This document shows, in pieces, positions 29,799-36,852 of a stretch of 64,000 nt of DNA. Source of the DNA: Hymenobacter elongatus (lineage in GTDB: Bacteria > Bacteroidota > Bacteroidia > Cytophagales > Hymenobacteraceae); NCBI RefSeq assembly GCF_004745955.1, contig NZ_SRLD01000005.1, positions 62,001-126,000 on the forward strand, given 5' to 3'. The notes beneath the pieces were generated by a model. That model had not been told where the DNA came from. It ran no database searches and saw only the letters and a list, made by a program, of their open reading frames with translations. A program made the position numbers and the translations under genes. Within the stretch, counting starts at the first letter, position 1; each line of letters starts with the position of its first letter.

Positions 29799-30251
29799 AT
29801 GCGCCAGTTCCTGCTTTGCTTCCTGCTCGCCATGCCGACGCTAGCGGCTTTTGCCCAGCCCGGACCGCTTTCCCAAGGCGATATTCCCCCGAACAACTAT
29901 CTCATCAAAAGCCACCGCCAAAAAGTGGCCGCCAACGCGCTGCTTATCGGCGGGAGCGTTGTCGTCCTTACGTCAGCTTACAAGATGATAAGCATCTTCA
30001 ATGGAGAGCACAGCATCGTCACCGTCGCCTTAGACCCCAATGCTGATCGGCGGTTTACAGCCTGGAGCTATGTGTTTACGGCGGGTGGCGGGATGATGGT
30101 GGGAAGTGTGCCCCTGTATTTCGCGGCGAGACGCAATGCCCGTGCAGGTGCCCCCCACCTCAGTTTGCAGCTCCTTGCTCAGCCACTGCCACCCTTGGCC
30201 AACGGCCCACCTGCGGCTTACCCGGCCGTTGGGCTGAATCTGCGCCTCTAG
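29799..30251 (+). CDS. Hypothetical exported/membrane protein
   Basis: 150 residues. The signal peptide MRQFLLCFLLAMPTLAAFAQ is clear. Two hydrophobic stretches follow, LIGGSVVVLTSAYKMISIF (about 48-68) and SYVFTAGGGMMVGSVPLYF (about 88-108), and the Pro-rich tail ends YPAVGLNLRL. A pattern of KSHRQKVAANALLIGG before the first stretch recalls small Bacteroidota membrane proteins of unknown function. Related in style to the protein at 56033 (KSHRQ versus KLYATL region), but not clearly homologous. It lies between two copies of the RM C-terminal tail and may have come with them. Confidence 0.65.
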   Translation: MRQFLLCFLLAMPTLAAFAQPGPLSQGDIPPNNYLIKSHRQKVAANALLIGGSVVVLTSAYKMISIFNGEHSIVTVALDPNADRRFTAWSYVFTAGGGMMVGSVPLYFAARRNARAGAPHLSLQLLAQPLPPLANGPPAAYPAVGLNLRL

Positions 30252-30296
30252 CCCTTTTCTAAAGTCTTGCGCGAAGACTTGCTTTAACTTTCTTCT

Positions 30297-30723
30297 GATG
30301 CCGAGAGGCTGACGCTCCTTGTGCGCCTCCACGCACGAACGCGCCTGCGAGGAGCAGCAGGGCCACATCCGCTACCTGCGCCCCGCCTACCAGGCCCCCG
30401 AAACCGTGCAGGCCACTATGGTTCTACCAGAAGCAGCCAAAGGAACGAAGCTCCCCTCCTTCCTTCAAGGAGGGGTGGCCGAAGGCCGGGGTGGTCAATC
30501 GTTGAGCAAGTCGTTGAACGAAGCAACCCAGCCCTTCCCCACCGAGCTGGCCCAGCAGATGCACACCCTGCGCGACACCCTCCAGCAAGCCGCCCAGCCC
30601 CTCACCGCCGCCCAGGTAGCCGCCCGCTTCAAGCGCCTCGAGCCCGAGAAAGTGGAGCCCCTGCTGGCCACCTTAGCGGCCCTAAGTCTCATTCGCCACC
30701 CCGAGGAAGGCTACACGGTGTAG
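30297..30723 (+). pseudogene. Degenerate copy of the RM enzyme C-terminal tail (copy 2)
   Basis: The DNA from GATGCCGAG at 30297 matches the RM gene's own tail (from about 28955). It begins DAERLTLLVRL in one frame and then shifts frame; from about 30340 the frame reads [18 protein letters not shown], later [20 protein letters not shown] and ends GYTV at 30723. The complete RM tail reads [20 protein letters not shown] at the same point. It lacks any methyltransferase or nuclease domain and is not a gene on its own. The in-frame REP-like segment (30452-30523) is shared with the parent. The stop TAG abuts the B element at 30720. Confidence 0.8.
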
Positions 30724-30819
30724 CGACGCGTATTCGCGTCTCGTCGTTGAACGATACCGCCGGCCCGCACCGTGCGGCCGATGTCGTTCAACGATTGAGA
30801 CGCGTATTCGCGTCGCTAC
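30720..30819. repeat. B-core palindromic element without outer ends
   Basis: GTAGCGACGCGTATTCGCGT (30720) is matched by ACGCGTATTCGCGTCGCTAC (to 30819), with an inner CGTTGAACGAT/ATCGTTCAACG-type pair. The TAG of the tail copy stop lies in the left end. Confidence 0.75.
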
Positions 30820-30945
30820 ATCGGGCCAACCCACCGCCGAAGCCCGCGCGGCCTTTGCGCAAGATGGCAATAGCAGGGCCGTTAAGCGTACCTCTACTCC
30901 CGTCTGCCCTCCCTTTCCACCCGTAGCGCCTCATTTTACTCCCGC

Positions 30946-31116
30946 TTGCCCCGGCGCACCGGCGCGCTGTTACTGGCGCTGCTGCCCATCGCGGCCCAGG
31001 CCCAGAACACCGACACCCTCATAACGGCCCGCACCACTGTTTCCGGCCTCAAAGTCAGCCGCCTGACTGTATTTAAGGGCGGCGGGGGTATCGGACTGCT
31101 GCTGCGCCGCCGCTAG
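30946..31116 (+). CDS. Small exported protein candidate (56 aa)
   Basis: A short frame with a TTG start at 30946, not usually called, reads MPRRTGALLLALLPIAAQAQ (signal peptide), then NTDTLITARTTVSGLKVSRL and TVFKGGGGIGLLLRRR before the stop. The basic start, hydrophobic core and AQAQ cleavage site make chance less likely, but there is no ATG and no homologue that I recognise. The end, a Gly-rich hydrophobic run then three Arg, is similar in layout to the PID-type tail at 44935. Uncertain. Confidence 0.35.
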   Translation: MPRRTGALLLALLPIAAQAQNTDTLITARTTVSGLKVSRLTVFKGGGGIGLLLRRR

Positions 31117-31284
31117 CGGCTGGGCCTGCTACGGCCTGGCTTGCGCTCGGGCTGCCCCTGCGCTACCCCGGGTAGCCGTACCGCCCGGCTCCGGGGCCGA
31201 AAGAAGGGTTTGGCAGGCAGCGGTTTATTTCACTTCTCTACCGCTTCAGCTTGTGTTGCTGCCCGCCTTTGGCAACCTTTAAGT

Positions 31285-32979
31285 ATGCATATCCTGCTAC
31301 TGTCCCTACTGTCCGCTACGTGGCGCGGGGCGGCCCTGGCCACCACTGCCGCCCTGCTGCTCTGCCCACCCACCCACGCCCAGACCGTCCTGCCCTGGAC
31401 GCACGCCACGGCCATCGGGGGCAACCAGCTGCGCGAGAGTATCGCCGTGGATGCGGCCGGCAACTGCTACGTGACCGGCAGCTTCCTGGACACGGCCCAG
31501 GTGGGCGATACCACCCTGACCAGCGTGGGCGGCATCGATGCCTACGTAGCCCGGTATGGCCCCACCGGCCAGCGCCACTGGGTGCGCCACCTGGGCTCGC
31601 CCGGCACCGACAGCGGCTATGCCGTGGCCCTCGATGCGGCCGGCAACTGCTACGTGACCGGCTACTTTCAGGGTACCATTGAGCTGGGTAATGGCTTGCG
31701 GCTCACGAGCACGAGCTTCGCGGCCAAGGCCTACGTGGTGCGCTACTCGCCGGCCGGCACTGCGCAATGGGCGCAGCACAGCGACGACACCAGCGGCAGC
31801 AGCAGCGTAACGGGCACCAGCCTGGCTCTCGATGCGGCCGGCTCCGTGGTGGTGGCCGGGGCCGTCAACGGGGTGGCCCGCTTCGGCACCCTCCAGGCCA
31901 ATGCCCCCGTGGACTCCGACAACGGAGCCGCCGTATACCTGGCGCGTTTCGCGGCGGCTACCGGGGCCATACAGTCGGTGGCGCGGGCGTTCTACTACGC
32001 CGCGCCCCACGGGCCCATCGTGTATCAGTACAATGCGCCGCAGCTGGCGGTAGCCTCTACCGGGCAGGTATATATCGGCACCTACACCAATGGGCAGCCC
32101 GTGTTCGATGGCCCGTCGCCCATCCGCCCCGTGGGCCGGGGCAGCACCGATGGCCTGCTGGCCTGCTACTCGGCCGCCGGGACCCTGCAGTGGGTGCAGC
32201 AGCTGGGCGGCCCCCAGCTTGACCGCCTCTCCCAGGTGCAGACCGACGCGGCCGGCAACGCCTACGTAACCGGCGACTTCAGCGGGGCGGCCACTTTCGG
32301 TGCCACTACCCTCGTGAGTGTGGGCAGCAACACGGCGTATCTGGCCAAATACTCGCCCTTGGGCACCCTGGAGTGGGTACGGCCCGGCAGCGGCACCACC
32401 AGCGCCTGGAGCGGCCCGCGCTTCGACGCGGCCGGCAATGTCTACACAGTGGGCTCCTTTTCGGGTACCGCCAGCTACGGAGCCTTCCCGCTCAGCAGCG
32501 CCGGGGCCACCGATGTGGTGGTAGCCAGCTACACGCCCCAGGGCCAGGTGCGCTGGGCGCAGTCGGCCGGCGGCTCCGGAGTAGAATCCGGCTACGGCCT
32601 GGGTCTCGATGCGCAGGGCAGCGTGTACGTATACGGCCGCATCAGGGGCACGGCCGCCTTTGGGGCCCTCCGCCTGAGCGCCGCTGCTAGCGGCGAAAAT
32701 TTCCTGGCGCGCCTGGGCACGGCTCCTCTGGCGGCACACGCGCTCCATCTGCGGGCCCTGAACTTTTACCCCAACCCGGCCACGGAGCGGGTAACCCTGC
32801 CGGCCCTGGCCGTGGGTACCCGCGTGCGGCTACTCGACGCGCTGGGCCGCGTGGTGCGTGAAGCGGCGGTATCATCGGGGGCTGAAGTGTCAGTGCGGGG
32901 ACTAGTGCCCGGCCTCTACACCTTGCGGGCTACCGATGCGCAGGGCCGGCAGGTGGCCGGTCGCGTAGTAGTCGAGTAG
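31285..32979 (+). CDS. SBBP-repeat secreted protein with T9SS type A sorting domain
   Basis: 564 residues from the ATG at 31285 (MHILLLSLLSATWRGAALAT), a signal peptide; the frame is open upstream but without signal. At least eight beta-propeller (SBBP) repeats of about 50 residues follow, with DAAGNCYVTGSF-like turns (SIAVDAAGNCYVTGSFLDTA, ALDAAGNCYVTGYFQGTIEL). The last 75 residues are a T9SS type A domain (NFYPNPATERVTLPALAVGT, then GLYTLRATDAQGRQVAGR), which directs export through the type IX system and attachment at the surface. Position between two copies of the RM tail suggests it is part of a mobile accessory segment. Ligand unknown. Confidence 0.88.
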   Translation: MHILLLSLLSATWRGAALATTAALLLCPPTHAQTVLPWTHATAIGGNQLRESIAVDAAGNCYVTGSFLDTAQVGDTTLTSVGGIDAYVARYGPTGQRHWVRHLGSPGTDSGYAVALDAAGNCYVTGYFQGTIELGNGLRLTSTSFAAKAYVVRYSPAGTAQWAQHSDDTSGSSSVTGTSLALDAAGSVVVAGAVNGVARFGTLQANAPVDSDNGAAVYLARFAAATGAIQSVARAFYYAAPHGPIVYQYNAPQLAVASTGQVYIGTYTNGQPVFDGPSPIRPVGRGSTDGLLACYSAAGTLQWVQQLGGPQLDRLSQVQTDAAGNAYVTGDFSGAATFGATTLVSVGSNTAYLAKYSPLGTLEWVRPGSGTTSAWSGPRFDAAGNVYTVGSFSGTASYGAFPLSSAGATDVVVASYTPQGQVRWAQSAGGSGVESGYGLGLDAQGSVYVYGRIRGTAAFGALRLSAAASGENFLARLGTAPLAAHALHLRALNFYPNPATERVTLPALAVGTRVRLLDALGRVVREAAVSSGAEVSVRGLVPGLYTLRATDAQGRQVAGRVVVE

Positions 32980-32980
32980 C

Positions 32981-33100
32981 CCCGCCGCCCAGGCAGCCAC
33001 CCGCTTCCAGCGCCTGAAGGCCGAGAAAGTAAAGCCCCTGCTGGCTACCTTAGCGGCCCTGAGCCTGATCCGGTACACCGGGGAAGGCTACACGGTGTAG
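32981..33100 (+). pseudogene. Degenerate copy of the RM enzyme C-terminal tail (copy 3)
   Basis: Starts 1 nt after the SBBP stop codon. In one frame it reads AAQAATRFQRLKAEKVKPLL, then [19 protein letters not shown] and a stop at 33098-33100, corresponding to the last 39 residues of the RM gene at 25874 and of copy 2. No start codon or other domain is present. It marks a third place where this tail lies next to an accessory gene. Confidence 0.75.
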
Positions 33101-33194
33101 TAGGTAGCAGCACTGCCCGTGGAGCCACCCGCTTTACGAAAACTCAGGCTACCAGGCTTGGCCAACCACTCCGACAGACTACCTGAAATCAGAC

Positions 33195-33221
33195 TGCAAC
33201 TTTTTTGTTGCACTTTTGCAA
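33195..33221 (+). promoter_or_regulatory. Overlapping palindromes upstream of the TAC module (candidate operator)
   Basis: TGCAAC (33195-33200) and GTTGCA (33207-33212) are exact inverted halves with a T6 spacer. TTGCA (33208-33212) and TGCAA (33217-33221) form a second. They lie just before the toxin gene, where an antitoxin would bind to autoregulate. Confidence 0.4.
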
Positions 33222-33234
33222 ACCACTTCCCGTA

Positions 33235-33675
33235 TTGGCTACCAGACTCCCTCCCCCGTCCCTGGCCGAAGTAGAAGATTTTCTTCGGCGGCTGCATACC
33301 TGCATGGGACAGGCTTCCCCGTTTATCTTACTTCTCGACCGACCTGAAAACAAGCAAGGGATACTTGATTTGAAAATTAAAAACTACCTGGACTGCATCC
33401 CTTATATCACGCAGCTGACGTCGGCCCAGGCCAGCCACGTACTCGAATCGGATGACGCGCGGGAGCAAGCCGAGGGCCGGCACCTGTGGGTATTCGGGGT
33501 ATTGGTAGGTAAAGCCAATAAAAAGCAGCGCCCGGCTTACGTGAAGGTGCAGCTGGGCCGCACCCCTGCCGATGCGGTCTGTATCTCCTTTCACCCGCCG
33601 GAATATCCGCTTACGTTCCTGTTTCCCTCTATCTACAGCTCCACCTTTGAAACCATCTACAATGCGCAGTCCTAA
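33235..33675 (+). CDS. Putative toxin of a toxin-antitoxin-chaperone (TAC) module
   Basis: 146 residues from a TTG at 33235 (ATRLPPPSLAEVEDFLRRLH). Other TTG starts at 33205-33208 would overlap the candidate operator. The conserved part is LDLKIKNYLDCIPYITQLT, GRHLWVFGVLVGKANKKQRP, AYVKVQLGRTPADAVCISFH and PPEYPLTFLFPS. In Bacteroidota such short proteins with Y.K...G.P...ICISFH..EYP..F precede MqsA-like antitoxins. The stop overlaps the next ATG by 14 nt, so translation is coupled. No recognised RNase motif is seen; toxicity is inferred from operon position. Confidence 0.65.
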   Translation: MATRLPPPSLAEVEDFLRRLHTCMGQASPFILLLDRPENKQGILDLKIKNYLDCIPYITQLTSAQASHVLESDDAREQAEGRHLWVFGVLVGKANKKQRPAYVKVQLGRTPADAVCISFHPPEYPLTFLFPSIYSSTFETIYNAQS

Positions 33676-34246
33676 AACCGGCAACCCCATGCATGAGGTA
33701 GAGGGCGAAGCAGCCGCCTATACCTTCCGTGGCCAGCAGTTTCAGCTCAGCAGCCCCGCCTGGCAGTGCCCCGACACTGGCGAGCGGTACAACACGCCCG
33801 AGCAGGGCAACGTGTTTCTGGCCCGGCTGCACCGCGCTTGGCGCGAACAAAACGGCCTGAGCAAGGACGCCCTGCACCGCCGGGTAGAAGCGCTGGGTCT
33901 ATCCGGTGCCCAGGTATCAGACCTGCTTGGGTTTGGCATCAATCAGTACCGCACCTACGTCAATACGGATAAGCTACCCTCCAAGTCGAATGCGCTGCTG
34001 CTGAAGCTGCTGCTCACCGACCAGGGGCTCTCGGCCCTGTTGGCGGCAGCCCCCGAAACGTTGAAGCCCGCTATTGGCCGCAAGGTGCGGACTCACCTGG
34101 CCCTGGTAGCCCAGCCGACTGCCGAAGTAGTAGCGCCTTACAACAAGGAGCTGGCCCGGGTGCAACCAGCGCCCAGAACCTCTTTTAGCGTGACTGTACC
34201 CCAGGAAGCCGGGGAGCGGGTCAGTACCTACTCTTTTGCTGCCTAA
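33662..34246 (+). CDS. MqsA-like antitoxin (XRE-type HTH) with C-terminal extension
   Basis: 194 residues from the ATG at 33662 (MRSPKTGNPMHEVEGEAAAY). The N-terminal domain is laid out as in MqsA, but the zinc Cys are mostly replaced (SPKTG instead of CPxCG; one CPDTGE remains). The C-terminal helix-turn-helix reads GLSGAQVSDLLGFGINQYRT, then YVNTDKLPSKSNALLLKLLL. Residues after about 130 form an extension (VVAPYNKELARVQPAP, TSFSVTVPQEAGERVSTYS) that antitoxins without chaperones lack; in TAC systems such a tail is the chaperone-addiction (ChAD) segment. It overlaps the toxin by 14 nt and is followed 3 nt later by a SecB-like gene. Confidence 0.75.
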   Translation: MRSPKTGNPMHEVEGEAAAYTFRGQQFQLSSPAWQCPDTGERYNTPEQGNVFLARLHRAWREQNGLSKDALHRRVEALGLSGAQVSDLLGFGINQYRTYVNTDKLPSKSNALLLKLLLTDQGLSALLAAAPETLKPAIGRKVRTHLALVAQPTAEVVAPYNKELARVQPAPRTSFSVTVPQEAGERVSTYSFAA

Positions 34247-34249
34247 GCT

Positions 34250-34723
34250 ATGCCTGCTCCTGCTCCTGTTCTTAGCCAGATTCATCTGGTTAGCGGCGTT
34301 TTTATTGAGTGCGCCATTCTCAACGAGGCCCCCGACACCTACGTCAAGCTTGGTACCCAGCGGTTCCAGATCTACCACAACGTTTCTCCTTCCTTTAGTA
34401 TCGAGGAAGAGTATATCCTTATCGACCTGACCGTGCATTGCCAACCAATGGAAGAAGATGACCAACCCTCGCCCGTTAAAGGGCGTTTTCGGCTGCATCT
34501 TACCTTTCTGGTAGAAAACCTGCGGGACTATCTGGAAGCTGCGCCCGAAGCCCCCCAGCAACCGCCACTTCCTAGCCAGCAGCTCATTCTGACGCTCACT
34601 GGGGTGGCCTACTCCACGGCCCGGGGAATGATTGCGGCCAAAACGTCGGATACTATCCTGCAACCCTTCGTGCTGCCGCTCCTGGATGTGCGCGACCTGG
34701 TACGCCCGAAGACGACGGTGTAA
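34250..34723 (+). CDS. SecB-like chaperone of a TAC module
   Basis: 157 residues. The SecB core fold is visible: a first strand QIHLVSGVFIECAILNEAPD, a second with GTQRFQIYHNVSPSFSIEEE, then GRFRLHLTFLVENLRDYLEA, and the C-terminal LILTLTGVAYSTARGMIAAK, SDTILQPFVLPLLDVRDLVR. SecB is a tetrameric chaperone for unfolded proteins; copies linked to toxin-antitoxin genes bind the antitoxin tail and protect it from proteolysis, so loss of chaperone releases the toxin. Starts 3 nt after the antitoxin stop. The fit is good, but a plain accessory SecB cannot be excluded. Confidence 0.72.
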   Translation: MPAPAPVLSQIHLVSGVFIECAILNEAPDTYVKLGTQRFQIYHNVSPSFSIEEEYILIDLTVHCQPMEEDDQPSPVKGRFRLHLTFLVENLRDYLEAAPEAPQQPPLPSQQLILTLTGVAYSTARGMIAAKTSDTILQPFVLPLLDVRDLVRPKTTV

Positions 34724-34769
34724 TTCTCAGAGCAATCCGAACCCGCCGGAGGAATCCACCAACAACTAT

Positions 34770-34939
34770 TAGACTTGTTCCTGAAGTAGGAACCGATGCT
34801 AAAATTTGGCTGTCATGCTGAGCGCAGTCGAAGCCTCTCTACCGCTTCGTCCAAGTCGTGCAACGAAGCGGTGGAGATGCTTCGACTGCGCTCAGCATGA
34901 CGTTCTTTTTTCGTTTCGCTTTATTCAGGAACAAGTCTA
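34770..34939. repeat. Modular element, T3 ends with C core
   Basis: TAGACTTGTTCCTGAA (34770-34785) is exactly complemented at 34924-34939. The C core spans 34812-34901 (GTCATGCTGAGCGCAGTC...). Same type as 29536-29707. It ends 14 nt before the ATG of the split gene at 34954. Confidence 0.85.
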
Positions 34940-34953
34940 TTACCTAAACTGAT

Positions 34954-35746
34954 ATGCTCCTGAAAAAACAACGCAATGCTTTGTTTGGCATTTTACAAGC
35001 CTACGGAATAACACCTACTGATCTTAGAAGCTGTTTGAGTTATTAAAAACGGTCATGCTGAGCGCAGTCGAAGCATCTCTACCGCAAGGCTAAATTCGGT
35101 TACCACTGCGGTAGAGATGCTTCGACTGCGCTCAGCATGACCGGTCCGGATTTTTTTTCACTAACTCAAACAGCTTCTTAAGGAAACTCGTGAAGAAACC
35201 GAGTACGAACTGTCTGTTTCTACTGATGAGGGTGACGAGTATTTCTTTCATATCGAAACAGGTCGAGGCCCTTTGTATGAGATACTCATGCGGCCTGGAT
35301 TTCAAGGCGTAAATAGTGCTGTTGAGGCCGAGTCATGGGAAGTTGTTATCGACTATTTTGCAGGCTGGGCAGAGCGCTTAGTAGAAGAACTCGATACCCC
35401 TGACCTCTGGGCCGAAGCGGCCAAAACCGCCCAGCTCTTCGCCGGCACCACTGAGCCCACCGACGACAAATTCACCCGCCAGGAATTAGCCGAAGTACAA
35501 GGTCAGTTGCGGCTATTACAACAAAGCTTCGCCACCGCTGCCCTGCCCGAAGCCGCCCGTCAGAAATTAAGCAACTTGACGGCCGACGCGGCCATCAAAG
35601 CCGAAACCCTCACCAAGAAAGACTGGCAAAACTGGATTCTCGGCGGCTTCATCAGTGCTATTACCTCCCTGGCCCTCAACCCCACCCAGGCCGGGGAAGT
35701 GCTGAAGCTGGTAAAGGCAGCGTTTGGCGGGCTGTTTCTGCACTGA
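34954..35746 (+). pseudogene. Uncharacterised gene split by a palindromic element
   Basis: The 5' part (34954-35026) reads MLLKKQRNALFGILQAYGIT and then TPTDL; the 3' part (35178-35746) reads KETREETEYELSVSTDEGDE through to GEVLKLVKAAFGGLFLH. Between them lies a 151-bp T2/C element. Removing it and one copy of the TTA duplication restores the frame: codons GAT CTT AAG GAA (DLKE). Intact, the protein would have 212 residues, a charged N-terminal part, a helical linker and a hydrophobic C-terminus (GGFISAITSLALNPTQAGEV). As it stands the 5' part stops after 30 codons. Such proteins of unknown function are common in Bacteroidota accessory islands. Confidence 0.85.
35027..35177. repeat. Modular element, T2 ends with C core, inside a gene with a TTA duplication
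   Basis: GAAGCTGTTTGAGTTA (35027-35042) is complemented at 35162-35177. The C core is 35052-35141. TTA flanks it on both sides (35024-35026 and 35178-35180) as a 3-bp target duplication. 151 bp long. Confidence 0.92.
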
Positions 35747-35787
35747 AGCTGTTTAGGAAGTCGCTAAAATTAATCGGAGCGTCATGC
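35747..35787. repeat. T2 left-end relic cut by the next element
   Basis: GAAGCTGTTTAGGAAGTCGC, then a stretch to GGAGCGTCATGC, is a T2 left end plus the start of a C core. It stops where the T1 element at 35788 begins, and its right half is absent. Confidence 0.55.
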
Positions 35788-35935
35788 TAGAGCGGTTCTT
35801 GGGTTGCTGTAGGGGTGTAGCGACGCGACCCTTCGCGTCTGCTGTTCGCGCCGTTTGGTGTTCCCGCATCGTTCAACGCCGAGACGCGAAGGGTCGCGTC
35901 GCTACATGCCGTACACCGACCTGAAATTTGCTCTA
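35788..35935. repeat. Modular element, T1 ends with B core
   Basis: TAGAGCGGTTCTTGGG at the left and GACCTGAAATTTGCTCTA at the right are the decayed T1 ends. The B core (35817-35905) is GTAGCGACGCGACCCTTCGC with its complement at the right. Confidence 0.75.
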
Positions 35936-36104
35936 GACTATCTAAAGCAGCAGTTCAACCTTATAGAGGAGCCCGCTACCATAGTGGAACAGCAAATCCA
36001 TGTGATTCTCAATAGCATTCGCCTCACAGCGAAACAAGAAACCGCCTAAGTTCCCACTGGCGCACGTTCAGGCGACTTGCACGGCCTACAGCACGTACCA
36101 TTTT
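35936..36104 (+). other. Possible coding remnant between elements
   Basis: The frame reading LDYLKQQFNLIEEPATIVEQ, then QIHVILNSIRLTAKQETA, with a stop at 36049, is protein-like and continues out of the T1 element on its left, so it may be the 3' end of a gene cut by that element. No upstream part was found. Weak. Confidence 0.3.
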
Positions 36105-36180
36105 GGAGGGTGTTCAAAAAAATAGTTCGATAACCCTCCGGTTATGGAAGGTATTTGTGATTTATTTACAAACACCCTCC
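36105..36180 (+). promoter_or_regulatory. Three GGAGGGT/ACCCTCC half-sites upstream of the XRE gene
   Basis: GGAGGGTGTT (36105-36114) and AACACCCTCC (36171-36180) are exact inverted halves, and a third half ACCCTCC lies at 36133-36139. The DNA between is AT-rich and holds the likely promoter of the XRE gene 12 nt downstream. A candidate operator. Confidence 0.45.
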
Positions 36181-36191
36181 ACTCTCTCACC

Positions 36192-36824
36192 ATGTCGCGT
36201 CCCGTTGCGTCCAATAGTCTGGCTGCCGCCATTCGTACCCACTTTGGGCTTACCCAAGCCGAGCTGGGGCGCTACCTGGGCGTGAGTGAGCAGCAGGTGG
36301 GCAACATAGAAGCGGGCCGGCGCAGGGCCACGCCCCTGGTCACGCTGCGCCTGGCGCGGCTGGCGCGGCTGCTGCCCCCACCCGAGGGCTTCGGCGCGGC
36401 GGCCCCGGCGGCGGCCTACGCCCCACCGGCCGTGCCGGTCGTGCTGTTTGGCCCCGAGCAGACCCTGCCCGGCCCGCTGGCGGCGGCGGCCCTGCTGAAG
36501 CGGCAGCGGCAGTGCAGCCGCCGCAGCGTGCTGCTGCGCCGCGACCTGCACGTGCTGGGCCAGCGGGCCACTGCCCAGGAGCGTCGCCGCTGGGCACTGG
36601 CCGTGCTGCAAACCGCCCTGGCATCCCACCCCACCGACCCGGCCCCGTCGCCCGCCGAGCAGGAGCACCTGGGGCACTGGCTGGCTGAGCTGGCAGCGGC
36701 CCTGCCCCCGGCTCCGGCCCTGCGGCCCGATACGGCTACGGCTCTGGCCCTGCTCCTGCTGCGGCTGGCGGCCGTAGAGGCCGAGGCGGCCACGTTGGCC
36801 CGGCTGTTGGCAAAGGCCGTGTAG
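36192..36824 (+). CDS. XRE-family helix-turn-helix protein
   Basis: 210 residues from the ATG at 36192 (MSRPVASNSLAAAIRTHFGL). The helix-turn-helix is at about 13-55: GLTQAELGRYLGVSEQQVGN, then IEAGRRRATP. The rest is Ala/Leu/Arg-rich helix without a known domain, including QCSRRSVLLRRDLHVLGQ and a Leu-rich C-terminus. It is probably a DNA-binding regulator; the operator-like repeats at 36105-36180 suggest self-control. The TAG stop abuts a decayed B element (36853-36924). The next gene (37208) is on the same strand but separated by two elements. Targets unknown. Confidence 0.7.
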   Translation: MSRPVASNSLAAAIRTHFGLTQAELGRYLGVSEQQVGNIEAGRRRATPLVTLRLARLARLLPPPEGFGAAAPAAAYAPPAVPVVLFGPEQTLPGPLAAAALLKRQRQCSRRSVLLRRDLHVLGQRATAQERRRWALAVLQTALASHPTDPAPSPAEQEHLGHWLAELAAALPPAPALRPDTATALALLLLRLAAVEAEAATLARLLAKAV

Positions 36825-36852
36825 CGGGGGGTGGCGGCGCACCCCCTCGCGT

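Noticed and set aside
31306..32748. A 480-codon minus-strand frame inside the SBBP protein
   Set aside because: A shadow of a repeat-rich gene; Arg/Gly/Ala-rich with no domain.
35855..36049. A separate 64-codon gene
   Set aside because: Its first part lies within the T1/B element, and its start codon is in the element; only the last 38 codons look coding, so it was listed as a possible remnant.
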